Shown here piece after piece: positions 45,473-54,567 of a stretch of DNA of 64,000 nucleotides. Positions within the stretch are counted from its first letter, which is position 1. The number at the start of each line of letters is the position of its first letter. Source of the stretch: Nitrospirota bacterium (GTDB lineage Bacteria > Nitrospirota > Leptospirillia > Leptospirillales > Leptospirillaceae); assembly GCA_021785195.1 (NCBI GenBank), contig JAJYGC010000002.1, forward strand, positions 86,555 to 150,554, read 5' to 3'. Below the pieces are notes generated by a model. It was not told where the DNA came from and did no database searches. It saw only the letters and a program-made list of their open reading frames with translations. The translations under genes and the position numbers were made by a program.

Positions 45473-46651
45473 ATGGCACAGGAAATCATTCGGGCGACAT
45501 ATACCATCACCTCTTCGGATATCCCGAAAGCGGCGGCCCTGATCGCCCGGGAAATGAGTCTCGGGGTCAAGAAGACCCACTATGAAAACCAGTCCACAAA
45601 GGGATTTGAAGCCCGGGTGGAAGGTGTGTCGGACCGTTCCAGAAAAGCCGTGCTGACGATCGATGTTCCCTGTCAGAACATTTCGTCCGTGTATGGGCTT
45701 TTGCTCTCCATTGCGGGGGAGATCAGCTGTCTGAACATTCTGAAGACGATCGAGCTGACGGATTTTTTGCTTCCCGATTCGATGGCGGACCGTCTTCCGG
45801 GCCCCAGTTTCGGGGCGGAGGGGATCCAAAAGGCAAGGGGGGGGTTGTCGAGGCCTCTTTTCATCACGGTGATCAAGCCTTCCCAGGGACTTTCTCCTGA
45901 AGAGTATTCCAGGATCGCCTATGACAGCATGGTTGGTGGCATGGATGTCGTGAAATCGGACGAACTTCTCCAGGAACCGTTCGAGCAGTACGTCGCGCGG
46001 CTAAAAAAAACGCTGGAGGCGGCAAAACGGGCCGAAGAGGAAACCGGAGAACCCAAATGGGTCATGATGCACACCGTGGACATCCCGTCGAAGATGAAGG
46101 ACCGGTTCATCGAAGGGGCCCGGCTGGGCTCGCGGATCGCCATGCTGTCACCGGCCGCTTCCGGTTTCCCGATGCTGGAAGAACTGGCCCGGCTTGAAAA
46201 AGCCCCGATCATGGCCCATATGGCCATGTCCGGGTGGCTCTGGCACCCGGACGGAATGTCTGTCCGCTCATGGGCCAAGTTCATGCGTCTTTCCGGTGCG
46301 GACATCGTTCTCTACCCGGCGCTTCAGGGAACCCTGAAAGCCCGCCGTTCCGATCTGCTGGCCGTGAAGGAAGCCTGCGTGCAGCCGATGGGGAAGGCCA
46401 GACGCAGCCTGGTCGCCATCGGAGGCGGAATGCACGCCGGGACGATGCCTGTCCATGCGAAGATATTCGGTCCGGATTTCGCCTATTTGTGCGGAGGAGG
46501 GGTATGCGCCCATCCTGGTGGCGCCCGGTCCGGTGGAAAATCGATCCGGCAAGCCTGGGAAGCCATTTCTGAAGGGGTTTCGCTCGAGAAATACCGGAAA
46601 ACCCACAAGGAACTCGACCAGTCCCTAGAGGCCTTCCGCACCTATGTCTGA
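45473..46651 (+). CDS. RuBisCO-like protein (form IV)
   Basis: 392 residues of the RuBisCO large-chain fold. It keeps the first active-site lysine (VIKPSQG, Lys135) and the metal-site block GGMDVVKSDEL with Lys161, Asp163 and Glu164, as well as His249 (HMAMSGW). The loop-6 lysine essential for CO2 fixation is replaced by Thr324 (GGMHAGT). It is therefore not a carboxylase; form IV proteins act in sulfur salvage or other enolase/isomerase-type reactions. I recall the form IV-AMC group from acid-mine Leptospirillum as the likely match. Start ATG with AAGGAG upstream. Confidence 0.9.
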   Translation: MAQEIIRATYTITSSDIPKAAALIAREMSLGVKKTHYENQSTKGFEARVEGVSDRSRKAVLTIDVPCQNISSVYGLLLSIAGEISCLNILKTIELTDFLLPDSMADRLPGPSFGAEGIQKARGGLSRPLFITVIKPSQGLSPEEYSRIAYDSMVGGMDVVKSDELLQEPFEQYVARLKKTLEAAKRAEEETGEPKWVMMHTVDIPSKMKDRFIEGARLGSRIAMLSPAASGFPMLEELARLEKAPIMAHMAMSGWLWHPDGMSVRSWAKFMRLSGADIVLYPALQGTLKARRSDLLAVKEACVQPMGKARRSLVAIGGGMHAGTMPVHAKIFGPDFAYLCGGGVCAHPGGARSGGKSIRQAWEAISEGVSLEKYRKTHKELDQSLEAFRTYV

Positions 46652-46681
46652 ACAGGGAAAAACTCCGGATCCGCACTCCCT

Positions 46682-47488
46682 TCAGGCATTCAGGAGTTCC
46701 AGGGCGAACCCGGTGGATTCGAGGTCGGGCACGGCTCCCGGACGTGGCCCGTATCCCCCTTTTCGGGTGCGGCATTCGTCCAAAAAACACTGCACGGCTT
46801 CCGGGTAAAAAATCGGAAGTCTGAATCTCCTTGAGATGGCTTTTCCCCACCAGAGGGTTTCGAGCGTTGACATTCGGCTCTTCGGGGTCAACCTGAACCC
46901 GGTGGCCGGATCCTGAAAAGACTCCCATTGCTTTTGGGAAATCCGTTCCATCCCGATTCCGAGAAGATGAAGGGATTCCAGTGCGTGGCCCAAGCTTGGG
47001 AGGTCGGAAGGTTCCCGGATCAGGGAGGGCATTCTGTGTTCCAGAAACGTCCGGATTCGTCTTTGGCCTTCCGGACTCTCCCCGATTCCGGAAGCTTCAA
47101 TCCACAGCCAGAAGTGACATTGGGCAAGTCGACCGTCTTCCTCGAAAAATGATGAGTCTCCGGGAACAAGCCGTTTGGCCGCCTCACTGAGGAACCCTGA
47201 AAAATCGGGAAGGATTCCTCCCAATGCGAGGGATGACCTGACCAGATGGTATCCAGATTTGATGTCCCCTTCCTCCAGAATTTCCCCTGAAACCTTATGA
47301 AGCCAGTCCAGCGTTGTGTCCGGGTCCGCGAGAGGAAGGTGAAGCGACCCGAAAATCCGGAGGGCCCAATCGGTATCCTTGATTGAAGGAACGCCGATCC
47401 CGTCTGAAAGGATGGACGAATAGGCCCCGTTTTCCATTTTCCGGCCTCGGACATATCGTTCAATGGGTTCATAGGGTGTGGTTTCCAT
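46682..47488 (-). CDS. Prenyltransferase/terpenoid-cyclase-fold protein
   Basis: About 268 residues. Helical repeats end in the block CRTRKGGYGPRPGAVPDLESTGFALELL, split here as GGYGPRP and PDLESTGFAL, a hallmark of the alpha/alpha-toroid of protein prenyltransferase beta subunits and squalene-hopene cyclases. A second copy is GRKMENGAYSS with DTDWALRIFG near the N-terminus. It is too short for a cyclase and no DXDD motif is seen. The start is ATG 47488 (GAGG upstream) or ATG 47518; the longer frame overlaps the neighbour. Being next to hpnR and the RuBisCO-like gene raises a link to isoprenoids, but function is unknown. Confidence 0.6.
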   Translation of the reverse strand: METTPYEPIERYVRGRKMENGAYSSILSDGIGVPSIKDTDWALRIFGSLHLPLADPDTTLDWLHKVSGEILEEGDIKSGYHLVRSSLALGGILPDFSGFLSEAAKRLVPGDSSFFEEDGRLAQCHFWLWIEASGIGESPEGQRRIRTFLEHRMPSLIREPSDLPSLGHALESLHLLGIGMERISQKQWESFQDPATGFRLTPKSRMSTLETLWWGKAISRRFRLPIFYPEAVQCFLDECRTRKGGYGPRPGAVPDLESTGFALELLNA

Positions 47489-47582
47489 GGAATCCTCGCC
47501 GAGTGGACGCTGAAGGGCCATTTCGCCTTTTTCCCGGGATCCGGCAATGATCCCGGTTGGGTCAGGGCCGGAAATGCCGTGA

Positions 47583-47924
47583 TTAAAGGGTGTCGTTCGC
47601 CGGGTGTTCGTTTCCACCGGTTTTTTCGTCGTGATCCACGAGATCCTTATACACCCTGCGCATGTGAATGAAGTCCCGGATTCCAAAGATCATGATGGAT
47701 AACGCCACGAGGAGGGCCAGAAATCCGGAGATCTGATAAACGTCAAAATGGGTCTGGTGAAAGAACCGGATGAGGGCCAGTCCGGCGATCAAAAGTCCGA
47801 CAGAGGTCCTGATATAGGCAAGAAGGGTTCGTTCATTGGCCATGATGGTTCGATCGACGGCAAGATAATCCGAGATTCTCATGGATTCTTCCGTTTCCCT
47901 CCTGCCGTACCGGAATCTCCGCAT
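47583..47924 (-). CDS. DUF202 (YidH-like) membrane protein
   Basis: 113 residues. The DUF202 signature DRTIMANERTLLAYIRTSVGL precedes the first of three membrane helices (LLIAGLALIRFF, then ISGFLALLVALSIMIFGI). The C-terminus is charged and cytoplasmic. The start ATG 47924 has AAGGA seven bases upstream; a further 17 codons of the frame are ignored. Family function unknown. It precedes the prenyltransferase-fold gene on the same strand with a 94-base gap. Confidence 0.85.
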   Translation of the reverse strand: MRRFRYGRRETEESMRISDYLAVDRTIMANERTLLAYIRTSVGLLIAGLALIRFFHQTHFDVYQISGFLALLVALSIMIFGIRDFIHMRRVYKDLVDHDEKTGGNEHPANDTL

Positions 47925-48218
47925 AGAAGTTCCTTTCTGTAATGAATGACCGTTCGAGTCCACGGGTCGGGCCATTTGGTCTGATCAGTGGGAGGCATGA
48001 TGGTTCGGATCTTCAGGGCCTGATGATCCAGAGATCCGGATGATTCGGGGATCCAGATTTTAAATTGATTTTCTGAAAGGGGCCTTAATAAACTCAATAT
48101 TTATCTTATGGTCGATTTGTTTTCAACTTTTTGCGATTCTTGCCCGGATCCCATTCTCTCGACCCCCCATCGTTTCATGAATCTTTGTTTCAGGGTGTGG
48201 CATTGCTCCCGGTGGGCT
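47925..48218. other. Intergenic region between the DMT transporter and DUF202 genes
   Basis: About 294 bases, AT-rich around 48060-48130, no gene or repeat recognised. It should carry the DUF202 promoter on the minus strand. Confidence 0.5.
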
Positions 48219-49154
48219 TCATGGGGAACGCCCCATTCTTTGGTGAGTCCCCTTTCCGGGAAGGGCAAAGTCCTGAAGAAAGAGGATGGCCACCAGGAGG
48301 ATCCCAGCCGCGGTCAGGAGATTGGGTGTGACCGGGTCGCCAAGGAACAAGATGGAAAGAACCGCCCCGAGGAAGGGAGAAAACCCGAACCATGCCCCGG
48401 TTCGGGAAACCCCAAGGATCCGGATGGACCGGAGGAAGAACACGAGACTCAGGCCATATCCCAGAGCCCCCACTCCGAGCGACATGAGGATGATCTTCGG
48501 GGAATGGGGAACGGGTTCGAGGATCCCGGCCAGTGGAAGGAGAATCGCCGCAGATCCGAGCCCTTTCCAGACCGTCAGGACCAGCGGATTGATGCCGGTC
48601 AGGAATCTCAAGATATTGCTGTCCAGAGCCCACAAGAACGCGGCCAGGAGGAACAGGAAGGCTCCGTTCAATTCGCTTCCCGTGTCCTGGAGAGAGACGA
48701 TTCCGCACCCGAGCGATCCAAGGGAAACTCCGATCAGCAGTTTTCCGGTCATCTGTTCACGAAACAGAAAGTGTGCGATGAGGACGGTAAAGATCGCTTC
48801 GCCGTTCATGAGTAGACTTCCACGGGAGGCGGGAAAATGAGTCAGTCCCACAATCAGGAATAGGGGTGCGAGTCCGCCCCCGATCAGGATTGATGTTGCC
48901 AGGGAAAGCGTTTCCCTCCGGCTCAACTTGCCCAGTGAGAAAAACTCCCCGGTAGAACGAGGTCCCATCTGGAGTCGGAGGAGAAATCCCGGAATCGTTC
49001 CCAGCAGGGAACCCGCATAGAAGAAACCGGCAAGCCAGAGGGGCGGAACGATTTGGGTCAGGGGTTTGGCAAGGGGTGTTGAAAGGCCGAAGAGAAAGGC
49101 GGCCAAGAGAGCCCATATCAGGGTTTTTTTGGTCTCCGCAACGGGTTGGTTCAC
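48219..49154 (-). CDS. EamA/DMT-superfamily transporter
   Basis: 311 residues with about ten hydrophobic helices in two similar halves, beginning LIWALLAAFLFGLSTPLAKPL and again GAFLFLLAAFLWALDSNILRFL, the duplicated EamA plan. ASRGSLLMNGEAIFTVLIA is the usual end of the first half. Such inner-membrane permeases export or import metabolites; the substrate cannot be told. The start is GTG 49154, overlapping the stop of the cyclic phosphodiesterase gene by four bases, so translation is coupled. Confidence 0.9.
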   Translation of the reverse strand: MNQPVAETKKTLIWALLAAFLFGLSTPLAKPLTQIVPPLWLAGFFYAGSLLGTIPGFLLRLQMGPRSTGEFFSLGKLSRRETLSLATSILIGGGLAPLFLIVGLTHFPASRGSLLMNGEAIFTVLIAHFLFREQMTGKLLIGVSLGSLGCGIVSLQDTGSELNGAFLFLLAAFLWALDSNILRFLTGINPLVLTVWKGLGSAAILLPLAGILEPVPHSPKIILMSLGVGALGYGLSLVFFLRSIRILGVSRTGAWFGFSPFLGAVLSILFLGDPVTPNLLTAAGILLVAILFLQDFALPGKGTHQRMGRSP

Positions 49155-49762
49155 GGGCCGCTTCCGGAGAACGGCAGATCCGACAAGGCCTGGTATCGGT
49201 CGATCGTCCGGGAGGGGGAAAGGACGCTCTGGTATAACCTCACCCCGTTCCAGACCAATGGGTGGCCCTCCAGAAGACTGTGGAGAGTCTCCGAGAGGAA
49301 TGCCAGAGTTTGCGGGTCCAGCAGGACCCGTCTTGCGAGGGTGAGGTGAGGCCAGAATGGCCGGGGTTTTTTGTCGGGCAGGAGCGTTTCCGAAAGGGTT
49401 CGGGAGAGTTCTCCCGTCGTGATCCAGAAAGGGGATGACCGGTCGAAGGCCATTGCCAGAAGTCGTCTGTCCGCATTCCAGTGAATGTCCCAGATCCTGT
49501 CCTGATGCCGCATGAGGAGAGGAGAAAGGGATTCTTGCAGGATTTCGGCGGACTCTTGCCAGCTGGCCAGATTTTGTTCCGGCTGTTCCCCTCCGAACAG
49601 AACGGTCAGGTGGAGGTCATTGGGATTCATCCAGATGCCAGAAAGGGGTTCTGTCCGGCTTGATTTCCGGAGGGAAGCGATTTGGGAAGCCGTTTTGGCC
49701 GAAGGGTAAAGCCCCAGAAATACACGGGTTCCGGGCTGGAGTCCCTGAGGGGGGTCAGGCAA
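49151..49762 (-). CDS. thpR: LigT/ThpR-like RNA 2',3'-cyclic phosphodiesterase
   Basis: About 203 residues of the 2H phosphoesterase family, with the two catalytic motifs HLTVLF and HLTLAR. The N-terminus VFLGLYPSAKT fits the family start. A TTG start at 49762 is chosen because AAGGAG lies eight bases upstream and the V of VFLGL is not a start codon; the longer frame to 49957 overlaps the Slp gene. The family hydrolyses RNA 2',3'-cyclic phosphates. It is coupled to the DMT transporter and just after the Slp lipoprotein gene. Confidence 0.78.
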   Translation of the reverse strand: MPDPPQGLQPGTRVFLGLYPSAKTASQIASLRKSSRTEPLSGIWMNPNDLHLTVLFGGEQPEQNLASWQESAEILQESLSPLLMRHQDRIWDIHWNADRRLLAMAFDRSSPFWITTGELSRTLSETLLPDKKPRPFWPHLTLARRVLLDPQTLAFLSETLHSLLEGHPLVWNGVRLYQSVLSPSRTIDRYQALSDLPFSGSGP

Positions 49763-49787
49763 GGACGTTTCTCCTTGGGAAAAGGGA

Positions 49788-50309
49788 TCAGAATCCCATG
49801 ACCGGCATAAACCCGAATCCCATCCCCATTCCGGAGGACCGGGGAGGGTCGGGAGACTGGATATGGAGATAGCGGGCCCGGATGACGGGAATTTTTTCCT
49901 GGTTCCCGGCCAGATTGAGCATTTTCTGGGGGGGCTGGACCATTCCGATGACTTCAACGGTTCTTCCTGGAGAATAGAGATTCAACTGAAGGGGATGGTC
50001 GGTGATGATCATGAAATGCCCTTTCGGGGGTCGGCCGAGGTCAGGCAGGTAGTTTTTTCCAAGGGGATAGGTCTGGACGTAAACCCGGTTGATGATTCCG
50101 GTGCGTTCGACCATGTTGATGACTCCGCCCAGAATGACGGTTTTCCCCAGAAAATCCTCCGGTGAATCCATCAGGGAGGAGATCCTGATGGACGGATCCA
50201 CCTGCCGGATCTGGGTATTTGGAAAAGGAGTGCCTTCCGCACAGGAGGACACCAGAAGTGCCAGACCGCACATTAAAGGCAGGATCCCTCTTCGAAAACA
50301 TCGCTTCAT
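49788..50309 (-). CDS. Slp-family outer-membrane lipoprotein
   Basis: 173 residues from ATG 50309 (AAGGA seven bases upstream). The signal peptide ends in lipobox LVSSC. The mature part has the Slp features FLGKTVILGGVINMVER, VYVQTYPLGKNYLPD and PGRTVEVIGMVQ. Slp proteins are starvation- or stress-induced outer-membrane lipoproteins of unclear function. The C-terminus is Gly/Met/Phe-rich (GMGMGFGFMP). The longer frame to 50477 is not supported. Confidence 0.85.
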   Translation of the reverse strand: MKRCFRRGILPLMCGLALLVSSCAEGTPFPNTQIRQVDPSIRISSLMDSPEDFLGKTVILGGVINMVERTGIINRVYVQTYPLGKNYLPDLGRPPKGHFMIITDHPLQLNLYSPGRTVEVIGMVQPPQKMLNLAGNQEKIPVIRARYLHIQSPDPPRSSGMGMGFGFMPVMGF

Positions 50310-50890
50310 TGGAACATCCTTGGTTTCTCCCGGTTTCGGGAACGGATCACAATGTGGATCGGAGCTATCAGGCAGGCCAGCGAAATCCACAGCCCCTCCC
50401 CTTCCGTGTCCACCCGCACGGCATTCGGGATCGGCCTGCTCCGAATGCAATCCATAAATAGCCGTCCTGACGTCCATTCGTCAATGCGGCCGGATCATCC
50501 CTTTGCGTGATGCGGGTCACCGAAGTCACTCAGCCTCGAGCCCAGAGGCTCCTTTAAACAGTCGAAGGGAGCCCAGGGGGAATGTTCCGGATCCCGGGTA
50601 ACTCCGTCGAGCCCAGAGACCCGAATCAGGATCGCTTCATTCTGGAAGTCTATCACGTTCGGCAGCCAGTACCGTTTGGAAAATGGCATTCCGGGACGGT
50701 GTTTCAGGGCCTGGGAACCAAAATGGCTGAGGTCGGTTGGGATTGGGTCGGGGTCCCATATTTCATGTGATTCCCTTTTTGGAAAAAGGTACAATCGGAA
50801 GGATTTTGAGAGGAAGGGTCAAATGCGTTTGATGAGGCTGTGGTGGATTCGGTCAGGGCAATGGATCGTGGGCGGTCGAGGGAAAATAGT
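50310..50890. other. Intergenic stretch with no recognised gene
   Basis: About 580 bases between the divergent slp and thioredoxin-like genes. A 99-codon minus-strand frame (50495-50794) has no known motif and no good ribosome site; it might be a real orphan but I give it little weight. Small features are a 6-bp hairpin AGCCTC/GAGGCT near 50530 and an 11-base direct repeat CGAGCCCAGAG about 75 bases apart. Confidence 0.4.
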
Positions 50891-51916
50891 ATGAGACATG
50901 GGGTCAAAGGGATCTGGATCGTCATGCTGGTGGTGTTTGGGGCCATCTGGTACACCCCTTCCTGGAGCGAATCGATGCCCTCCCTGGGGGGTGGCGACGG
51001 TTGGATCAACTCCACCCCGTTGACCCGGTTGTCCCTGTCCGGAAAGGTCGTTCTGATCGATTTCTGGGAGTATACCTGCGTCAATTGCGTCCGGACCTTT
51101 CCTGTCCTCAGGCGGTGGTACCGGAAGTATGGGCCGGAAGGCCTGGTCATCATCGGGATTCACACGCCGGAATTCACCTTCGGCCAAATCCGGTCCAACG
51201 TGGAAGCGTCCGTGGCCCGGTTTGGACTCCGATATCCCATTGTTCTGGACAATCGGATGGTTCTCTGGGACCGCTTCAGAAATCATTACTGGCCTTCCGA
51301 ATATCTCTACGATCGCAGTGGCCGCCTGTTGAACCATTCGATCGGGGAAGGCGATTACGATGACATGGAGGCCAGGATCCGATCGGCGTTGGGGCTTCCG
51401 GTCAAGGAAGCTGATTCTGGGGAAATTACCGATTTTCCGATGGACATGACCCATGAGCTTTATGCCGGATCGGAACGGGGAACCCTTCCGGAAGGACTGG
51501 CGGTGGGTTCCTCCGGAAACACCCGGCGGTTTGGTGCAGGCGCGCTCGTTCCGGATCAACTGAATCCCCGGGGAGACTGGACTGTTTCCGGGGAGTACGT
51601 CGCTCCCGCCCCAGCCCCCTCGGGGGCCCGGCCCGAGCTTCTGCTGCCCTACCATGCCGCCGGGGTTCATCTGGTTCTTCGACCCCTTGAAGGAGGAGCC
51701 AATCGGCTCACGGTTCTCCTGGACGGTCACCCGATTCCCCGGTCCGCGGCCGGTGGGGACATCCGGTATGATCGTCAGGGCCGATCGTTTGTGTTGGTTC
51801 ACAAGGCCCGCATGTATGACCTGGTGAAGCATCAACCGTTTGGATCCTATCTTCTTGAGATGACCCCATCAGGAGCCGGTCCGGCATTTTATTCCGTCAC
51901 CTTCGATCCCCATTGA
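50891..51916 (+). CDS. Exported thioredoxin-like protein (DipZ C-terminal type)
   Basis: About 341 residues. ATG 50891 with GAGGG nine bases upstream opens a signal or anchor segment (GIWIVMLVVFGAIWY). A TlpA-like thioredoxin domain follows with the redox motif YTCVNCVRTFP and the family cis-Pro region WPSEYLYD. The C-terminal 140 residues (HAAGVHLVLRPLEGG, VLVHKARMYDLVKH) match the extra domain of DipZ-type proteins, which in DipZ is fused to a DsbD-like transmembrane part that is absent here. Probably acts in periplasmic disulfide chemistry. Confidence 0.85.
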   Translation: MRHGVKGIWIVMLVVFGAIWYTPSWSESMPSLGGGDGWINSTPLTRLSLSGKVVLIDFWEYTCVNCVRTFPVLRRWYRKYGPEGLVIIGIHTPEFTFGQIRSNVEASVARFGLRYPIVLDNRMVLWDRFRNHYWPSEYLYDRSGRLLNHSIGEGDYDDMEARIRSALGLPVKEADSGEITDFPMDMTHELYAGSERGTLPEGLAVGSSGNTRRFGAGALVPDQLNPRGDWTVSGEYVAPAPAPSGARPELLLPYHAAGVHLVLRPLEGGANRLTVLLDGHPIPRSAAGGDIRYDRQGRSFVLVHKARMYDLVKHQPFGSYLLEMTPSGAGPAFYSVTFDPH

Positions 51917-51978
51917 TGGCCTGTCGATGGATGTTCAAGACGATTGAGGGTCCACGCTAACAAAGTCAGGGAGTTTTG

Positions 51979-52395
51979 ATGGCCGCCCACACGGAATATC
52001 TGTTCTTTGAAACGGAACGTCCCAGGGAGTACATCCGGATTACCGACCGGATCGGGAAAATCGTCGACCAGTCCGGGATCCAGGAAGGGATGGTCCTGAT
52101 CTCGGCCATGCATATTACGGCAGGCGTCTATGTCAACGACAACGAGTCCGGTCTGATTCAGGACATTGACGAATGGCTCGAACATCTGGCCCCTTCCGGA
52201 AAAAACTACCGACATCATCAGACAGGGGAAGACAATGGGGACGCTCATCTGAAAAGCCTTCTGATCCATCACGAAGTGATTGTTCCGGTGACCCGCGGTG
52301 CCCTGGATTTGGGTCCCTGGCAGGAAATCTTTTATGCGGAGTTTGACGGGCAACGGAAGAAAAGGGTTGTGGTCAAGGTTTTGGGGGACCGGTGA
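51979..52395 (+). CDS. yjbQ: YjbQ family (UPF0047) protein
   Basis: 138 residues. Family blocks are [38 protein letters not shown] and [14 protein letters not shown]. The YjbQ family has been linked to weak thiamine-phosphate synthase activity and metal binding at conserved His residues. The start ATG 51979 (or TTG 51976) follows GGGAG. The stop overlaps the GTG of prmA, so these are coupled. Confidence 0.9.
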   Translation: MAAHTEYLFFETERPREYIRITDRIGKIVDQSGIQEGMVLISAMHITAGVYVNDNESGLIQDIDEWLEHLAPSGKNYRHHQTGEDNGDAHLKSLLIHHEVIVPVTRGALDLGPWQEIFYAEFDGQRKKRVVVKVLGDR

Positions 52396-53264
52396 GTTCT
52401 TCCCGTCGATACAGACTGTTCAAGGTGGAATGTTCGTCCGGGTTGGCTGAAGGCCTGTCGGACTGGTTGGCACAGGCAACGGGACAGCCAGTCGTCGAGG
52501 AAGTAAGGCGGGGTCGGTCGGTCTTATCCGTTTCCGTGGACAGGATGGATGAGCTTTCCCGGCTCCTGTTGTCTGAAGGGGCCCATTCCCTGGGGGGAGA
52601 AGTCCTTCCGGAGGAGGTCCTGGCCGACGGTGACTGGGAAAACCTCTGGAAAAACCAAGGGTTTCAGTCCTTCAAGGTGAACGGGTGGCTTTCCGTCCTC
52701 CCGGAATGGGAGACTCCTCCCACCGCATCGGGGCCAACCATCCGGATCCATCCGCATCTGGCGTTCGGAACGGGCCTTCACGAAACGACGGGCAGGTGTC
52801 TGTCGCTGCTTGTGGACCATGCCCCGTTTGTTCCCCGATCCGGGGCCATTCTTGATTTTGGGTCCGGTACCGGGATCCTGGGGATTGCAGCGCTGGTTCT
52901 GGGGTATGGAACCCGTCTTCTGGCTGTGGATGACGACCCGCTGGCAGTCGAGTCCACCGAAGCGAATCTTGCCCTGAATGGATTGTCCGGGATGGCACAC
53001 GTCTATGATCGGTTTGACCCCCTTTTTCAGGAGATCTCCGCTCAGAAGACACTGTTTCCCACGATCCTGGCCAATGTCACGGGAAATGTGATCAGACACT
53101 TTCTCCCTGAATGGTACGGGTTGCTGGCGCCTGGCGGAATTTTGATCCTTTCGGGAGTCTCCACCCGGGAACTGGATCGGATCGTCTCTTTGTGTCCCCC
53201 TCCTGTTTCAGTATTTCGGGGACGAAGGTTCCATACCCTTCTTCTGAGACGGGGGCTGTCATGA
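52392..53264 (+). CDS. prmA: Ribosomal protein L11 methyltransferase
   Basis: 290 residues. The SAM-binding motif [19 protein letters not shown] is preceded by [18 protein letters not shown], the PrmA signature, and followed by [20 protein letters not shown] and LANVTGNVI. It trimethylates ribosomal protein L11. Start GTG 52392 overlaps the yjbQ stop and its own stop overlaps pyrF, making a tightly coupled yjbQ-prmA-pyrF unit. Confidence 0.92.
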   Translation: MSSSRRYRLFKVECSSGLAEGLSDWLAQATGQPVVEEVRRGRSVLSVSVDRMDELSRLLLSEGAHSLGGEVLPEEVLADGDWENLWKNQGFQSFKVNGWLSVLPEWETPPTASGPTIRIHPHLAFGTGLHETTGRCLSLLVDHAPFVPRSGAILDFGSGTGILGIAALVLGYGTRLLAVDDDPLAVESTEANLALNGLSGMAHVYDRFDPLFQEISAQKTLFPTILANVTGNVIRHFLPEWYGLLAPGGILILSGVSTRELDRIVSLCPPPVSVFRGRRFHTLLLRRGLS

Positions 53265-54016
53265 CGGATCCCGTCGAACACCTCAGAAAAACGCTGGCCA
53301 ACCCGGTCTGTCTGGCTTTGGATGTTCCGGACTGGGAGAGGGGCCGCTTCCTCCTTGACCTTCTTGAACCCCGTCCGGGAATGGTGAAAATCGGTCCGGT
53401 GCTTTACATGCGGGAAAGCCGCAGGGTTAATGAATGGCTGGAGCAGACGGATCGTCTCGTTTTTCTGGATTTTAAGTGGCATGACATCCCGCACACTGTG
53501 GCTGAGGCCATTCGGGGCATCCCGGGAAAAGCGGTGCGGATTTTCACGGTTCATGCCCAGGGCGGAGCCAAGATGATCGCTGCCGCAAGGGAGGCCGCGG
53601 AACGAAGTGGGCCCGAACGACCTTTGGTCGTGGCCGTCACCCTTCTGACCCACCTGGATCAAACGGAACTGGGAAAGCTTGGAATTGACGATCGGTGGAA
53701 TGAGTTGAGGAAGCTTGGAAGTCTCGCGCTGTCCTCCGGTGCCGACGGGCTTGTGATGTCCCCGGGAGACCTTGTCGGTGCACGGAAGGAATGGGGTTCA
53801 ACCCCCTTTTTGTTGACACCGGGGATCCGGTTCGGGGCAAGGGAAGGCTCCGGAACGCCCCCAGACGATCAGGTTTTGGCGGAAACCCCCGAATCGGCCT
53901 TGAAAAAAGGCTCGGACCTACTTGTCGTGGGCCGACCCATTCTGGAGAGTCCGAACCCTTCCGGAGTTCTGGAGGAGCTCATCCGGATTGCCCGGAACTC
54001 CTCGTTTTCCGGCTAG
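53261..54016 (+). CDS. pyrF: Orotidine 5'-phosphate decarboxylase
   Basis: 251 residues. The catalytic motif FLDFKWHDIPHTV contains the Asp-Lys-Asp network, with VCLALDVPDW at the N-terminus and FLLTPGIRF near the end. It makes UMP, the last step of pyrimidine synthesis. ATG 53261 overlaps the prmA stop (ATGA); the frame upstream to 53111 is inside prmA and rejected. The gene ends four bases into the convergent def gene. Confidence 0.93.
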   Translation: MTDPVEHLRKTLANPVCLALDVPDWERGRFLLDLLEPRPGMVKIGPVLYMRESRRVNEWLEQTDRLVFLDFKWHDIPHTVAEAIRGIPGKAVRIFTVHAQGGAKMIAAAREAAERSGPERPLVVAVTLLTHLDQTELGKLGIDDRWNELRKLGSLALSSGADGLVMSPGDLVGARKEWGSTPFLLTPGIRFGAREGSGTPPDDQVLAETPESALKKGSDLLVVGRPILESPNPSGVLEELIRIARNSSFSG

Positions 54017-54567
54017 GCTTCCCGGACGTCTTTTTCGCCCCGGATCCAGAACTTCTGGAATTCTTCCAGATGGGTCAGGGTCGACATGTCCTTCATCCGG
54101 TCGACGAACAGATGGCCCCGGAGATGGTCTGTTTCATGTTGCAGGACCACGGCTGGAAAGTCTTCCCATTCAAGGATGACCGTCTCTCCGTTTCGATCGA
54201 GCGCCTCAAGTTTCACCGCCCGGGATCGGGTCACCTTCCCCCGGAGACCATCGACGGAAAGGCATCCTTCCCACCCTGTCCGTGTTTCCCGTGACATATA
54301 CTTGAAAACGGGGTTGACCAGAACCAGGAGCGGAATGGGTGGAGCATCGGGGTACCGTTCATTTTCCATTGATTCAATGACGACGACCTGTTTGGAAACA
54401 TGGACCTGTGGGGCGGCCAGTCCCAATCCGTCGCTATCCCTCATGGTTTCGACCAGATTGTCGACGAACGTCTGGAATTCAACGGTCTCAATTTCCTTGG
54501 GGGAAACGGGCTCCGCAATTTTTCGGAGAATCGGGTTTCCCATCTTGGCTATCTTTAAAAGGGCCAT
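54013..54567 (-). CDS. def: Peptide deformylase
   Basis: 184 residues. All three metal-site motifs are present: GLGLAAPQ, EGCLSV and HETDHL. It removes the formyl group from nascent proteins. It is the last gene of the cbiD-btuR run: its start codon shares one base with the btuR stop. An extra C-terminal segment beyond the HETDHL helix is short, as in type 1 enzymes. Usual partner fmt is not here; the linkage to cobalamin genes seems incidental. Confidence 0.95.
   Translation of the reverse strand: MALLKIAKMGNPILRKIAEPVSPKEIETVEFQTFVDNLVETMRDSDGLGLAAPQVHVSKQVVVIESMENERYPDAPPIPLLVLVNPVFKYMSRETRTGWEGCLSVDGLRGKVTRSRAVKLEALDRNGETVILEWEDFPAVVLQHETDHLRGHLFVDRMKDMSTLTHLEEFQKFWIRGEKDVREA

Noticed and set aside
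50495..50794. A 99-codon minus-strand frame in the slp-thioredoxin gap
   Set aside because: No motif and no ribosome site; kept only as a remark on the gap.
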